DNA from: Psilocybe azurescens
Lineage: Eukaryota > Basidiomycota > Agaricomycetes > Agaricales > Agrocybaceae
Assembly (NCBI GenBank): GCA_023853785.1
Contig: JAJIRX010000492.1
Location: forward strand, 186,001 to 250,000
Reading direction: 5' to 3'
DNA: 64,000 bases
In this document: positions 61,095-64,000 of the stretch, piece after piece
Numbering within the stretch: the stretch's first letter is position 1
Layout: every line of letters starts with the position of its first letter
The notes under the pieces: generated by a model
Databases searched by the model: none
What the model was told of the DNA's origin: nothing
The model's input: the letters and a program-made list of their open reading frames with translations, nothing else
Translations under genes and position numbers: made by a program

Positions 61095-62923
61095 ATGGAA
61101 CCTCACCTGGCCATATTATTGCACAGCAACGAGGACCCGTCCAAAAGGACAATATTTGAAATCAAGGAGATCCTACAAGAACCGTCAAGGGTCCTCCTAG
61201 CCAACGAATTAGAACTCCAACGCTTAGAACAAGCGATACTAGCTCTCAAAAAGGATCAAGAAAGAATTCATGATTTCATCAAGCCGTACAACACCATACT
61301 AGCACCAATACGTCGAATGCCTGCAGATATACTGCACGAAATCTTCTATCATTGCCTCTCCTCCCATCGGTTCCCGATCATGGACGCTTCAGAGGCACCG
61401 TTGCTGCTCACTCATATATGTAGCAGCTGGAGATCCATCGCCCTATCCTCCCCTCGTTTATGGGCGAAAGTAGTCATATCACTGCTTACCCCACCTCATA
61501 CAAACCCTACGCGTCTGAGTAGCACCGAAGAGCTATTGATTCAAAAATATGAGCGCGCTGTTGCGCTACGCTCTGAAGTAATCAAAACTTGGCTAGACCG
61601 CTCAGGGGACTGTCCTCTCTCGATATCTGTTATGTGCCCTTATAGTGTCAACGGAGGTGGAGACGAATGGATGACTAGGATGTTGGATAGCATCGTGTCC
61701 TGTGCACAGCGTTGGCACTCGGCTGAGCTTGTGGTTCCATATCTCATATACTCCAAGATTGAAGCATCCATCTCCGAGAAAGTTGAAAGGTTACCCGTCT
61801 TAAGGAGGTTCAAGCTGAAGCTACAAGTGCCCTTCAATATTAGGACGCCGGTCCGATCTCAGTCTGAATCGGGCACCTTGATCTTTTGAACTCCCCAAGC
61901 TCGATACTCTTTCTCTATCATGGAAGAGATTTACGAGGAACTTCCGCGATATGCCTCCTGTGTGGACTCAGCTGCGTCGCCTTTACCTGCATTCAGAACT
62001 CCCCCCACACATCTCATTCCCTTACTCTCTCAATGCCCCAAACTCGTGGAATGTAGACTTTGGATTTCAAGTGATGATTATGGTAATATCCACCAAACGG
62101 CACCTCGAACAGGTCGGGTATCTTTACCTCATCTCCAATCCTTCATCGTTCACGACACCTCAATCAGCCTCGCTACCGTGACAACTTTCAGAGTCATTGA
62201 TACTCCCTCTCTGAGCCGTGTGGGGTATACTCGATCCTTCAGCGGTTCTTCAGGTTGGGATGATAACACTACGGAGATCCTGAACACTCAACTGTCTTCT
62301 GTCTGTGATCTTCTCGGGGCAGGGCCAGTCGATAAGCTTATGCTAGCACTGGCATATACGCCATCAGAAACGGTCGTCAATATACTCAAAAGGTTTCCAG
62401 TCCCAAGCATGTAATTCTTGGCCAAAAGCCGCTTCCCTTTCGTCAGGCAGAATCGACAGGCAGTCCAAGATACATGGATACCATGTACCACCAAACTCTT
62501 CCAGGCCTGAACCAATTCGACCTCAGTAACCTGATAATCACAGATTTCTCATCCTCTGAATCGATAGCTGAACAGGTCAACATCCTCCCGAATCTGGAAA
62601 TACTGGAGGTATACGGCATCTCGCATTTTAGCGACGACGACGCCCTCGAACTGATCAAAAGCCGATTGGATGCATCAAAAGCAGGTCGGGTTGCGGGTTT
62701 AAAGACCGTCACATTTCATTTTGACAGACGTATAGAAAGAGATATTAAAGAGGAGATCGATCGATACGCAAGGGCAGTCAGTGCATCTCCAGTGGAACTC
62801 AAGTTGGTATACGAAATGGCAGACGACCAGCCAACACATATGAAGCATGGGTCTTCCTCATATGGCTTATCAGGAGAGGGTCTCTCCTGGGCCAGCTCAG
62901 TAGAGTATGACGAATTTCAATAG
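61095..62923 (+). CDS. F-box protein, single exon, three 1-nt frame disruptions
   Basis: The frame starts at MEPHLAILLHSNEDPSKRTI and has the typical basidiomycete layout. A coiled coil (LANELELQRLEQAILALKK) is followed by FIKPYNTILAPIRRMPADIL and HEIFYHCL (F-box), then APLLLTHICSSWRSIALSSPRLW, then LRR-like repeats. The reading frame is interrupted at the T run 61884-61887 (one extra), the C run 62001-62006 (one short) and CCC 62402-62404 (one short). Correcting these links GTLIFELPKLDTLSLSWKR, then ELPPTHLIPLLSQCPKL, then FPVPKHVILGQ, and brings the total to a multiple of three (609 residues), ending ...SSVEYDEFQ. Likely SCF adaptor; substrate unknown. Confidence 0.8.
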
Positions 62924-63430
62924 CTTTAGAGAATGACAATTCTTTTGTAGCAAAAATCAGCCATAATGGGAAATCTCAAGCTGAAGCTAGTAGTTCTCCG
63001 TGAAAACGGCGAATTTAAGTTTCCGTGTTTTGTTTCCTCGGTCATCGTTCATCGAATAACGGTTCTAGCTTAGTCTGTCCCTTCATGAACAAAAGGAAGA
63101 CCCAGGACTAAGTCTCAGTTGTTTATGATGGCCACTAATATTGACGATTAGATAGGTAATGCAACGTGCTAGTTGGGAGTAACCTGTACCGGCCCCAATG
63201 AGATTGTCTTCAGCGTCTCGCCGGCATGATCAATGTCAATTCCCGGACCAGACTCGAGCTTGTTCCTCTGGATTGGGCGTGTTGAGTTCCTGAGCGTTTT
63301 ATATGATTGATCAAAATTTGGTTTTCTGACATTAGGATACTTAAGTTTGATTATCCAAACAGCTGGTAAGAATCCGAGGTCATGATATACATTGGTATCG
63401 AACTTCAAGCCATCCTCCTCAAAATAAAAA
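62924..63430. other. Intergenic between convergent genes
   Basis: A 90-residue minus-strand frame (63441-63169) begins 11 bases inside the neighbouring gene's stop region and has no recognised motif; it is not annotated as a gene. Confidence 0.4.
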
Positions 63431-64000
63431 CTACACCTCATCTAGTACCCCATGCTTTAGCATACTCATCAGAACCTCGAAGTCAAATTTATGGCTTTCA
63501 TCTTCCCCTTCAACCATCACAGATCCCCATCCTTTCCTGTCATATACAATCTCTGATACTTCCCATGTGCGATTGCCGTCATTGAACCGTAATTTTTTGC
63601 CAATAATGCTTATTGGATTCTCCCTGTATGAAGAAATTTTGCTGGAGATATCCACTGTCGCTTGTGATGGAGCTAATGCAGGAGTCCGAAATCTGAAGTC
63701 GAGCGGGGAAGGGGACCATCCGGAAAAGAGATTATAGGCTCGAAATGTGACACCCGGGTTGTAGATGCGATCACTGGGGATCTAGGTATATCATAAGATA
63801 TAGTCATGAATCCGAGAGAATAAATACATACTTAATATCGGAACCCGCGTCGCTATTGTTACCCCAGCCGCCGGCGTGTTGGGCGCCTATTTTCGTCTCT
63901 AATCGTAATGGAGGGTTCTCGAAGGTATCGTCCTCTGATTCAGAAGCTGATTGTTGGTTTGGTCCAGTAAGAATTGGTCCCGGTGAATTTACGATGCCCA
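63431..64000 (-). CDS. Hypothetical protein, 5' end beyond the window
   Basis: Two exons are visible: from the window edge to 63832, and 63773-63431, joined in phase 2 by GTATG...CCCCAG. The visible 170 residues start with an acidic S/E/D-rich stretch (QSASESEDDTFENPP), followed by HAGGWGNNSDAGSDINDRIYN, FRAYNLFSGWSPSPLDFRF, VDISSKISSYRENPISIIGK, KLRFNDGNRTWEVSEIVYD and GWGSVMVEGEDESHKFDFEV; they end MLKHGVLDEV. No domain is recognised. Confidence 0.55.

Noticed and set aside
63169..63441. 90-residue frame after the right-edge gene
   Set aside because: Overlaps the neighbour's stop, no motif and no splice link.

Overview
This window is nuclear DNA of a filamentous basidiomycete, most likely a mushroom-forming Agaricomycete. 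The genes carry many short introns of about 50-70 bases with GT...AG ends. A spermidine synthase-saccharopine dehydrogenase fusion, an arrangement known from Basidiomycota, lies at 12927-15456. The gene content (a secreted copper monooxygenase, a sedolisin protease, many F-box proteins, small secreted proteins) fits a saprotrophic or litter/wood-decaying fungus. No species is claimed.

Left part (1-30 kb). A partial secreted lytic polysaccharide monooxygenase is cut by the left edge. It is followed by a Cys-rich membrane protein, a secreted PLC-like phosphodiesterase, the protein farnesyltransferase beta subunit, a secreted Ala/Ser-tailed protein, the SPE3-LYS9 fusion, an F-box protein ending in a CaaX-like tail, a hexose-transporter-type MFS gene with 16 exons, a small secreted protein, a second F-box-like gene and a Kre9/Knh1-like secreted protein.

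Middle (30-46 kb). This accessory zone holds a decayed copy of the F-box-like gene and a coiled-coil gene with a truncated second copy 15 kb upstream. It also holds repeat-rich non-coding DNA, a compact gene with a Zn2Cys6-spaced cysteine cluster plus coiled coil, and a 14-exon S53 sedolisin. A complete 2763-bp PIF/Harbinger transposon follows, with 82-bp inverted ends, a TAA target duplication and convergent SANT/Myb and DDE genes. Next to it is a 1.4-kb foldback structure with later insertions.

Right part (46-64 kb). This part contains a single-pass membrane protein, an intron-containing tRNA-Ala(AGC), a 1279-residue Gln/Asn-rich protein with a nucleotidyltransferase-like core, a disordered Pro/Ser/Tyr-rich protein, a third F-box gene, and a gene running off the right edge.

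A cross-cutting observation is that several otherwise well-conserved genes are broken only by single-base gains or losses, nearly all in homopolymer runs. One of them is the presumably essential SPE3-LYS9 gene. Assuming one base gained or lost at each site restores the exon phase arithmetic exactly. The simplest reading is residual long-read sequencing error, so apparent pseudogenisation here should be treated with caution. Other long multi-exon genes (farnesyltransferase, transporter, sedolisin) are intact.
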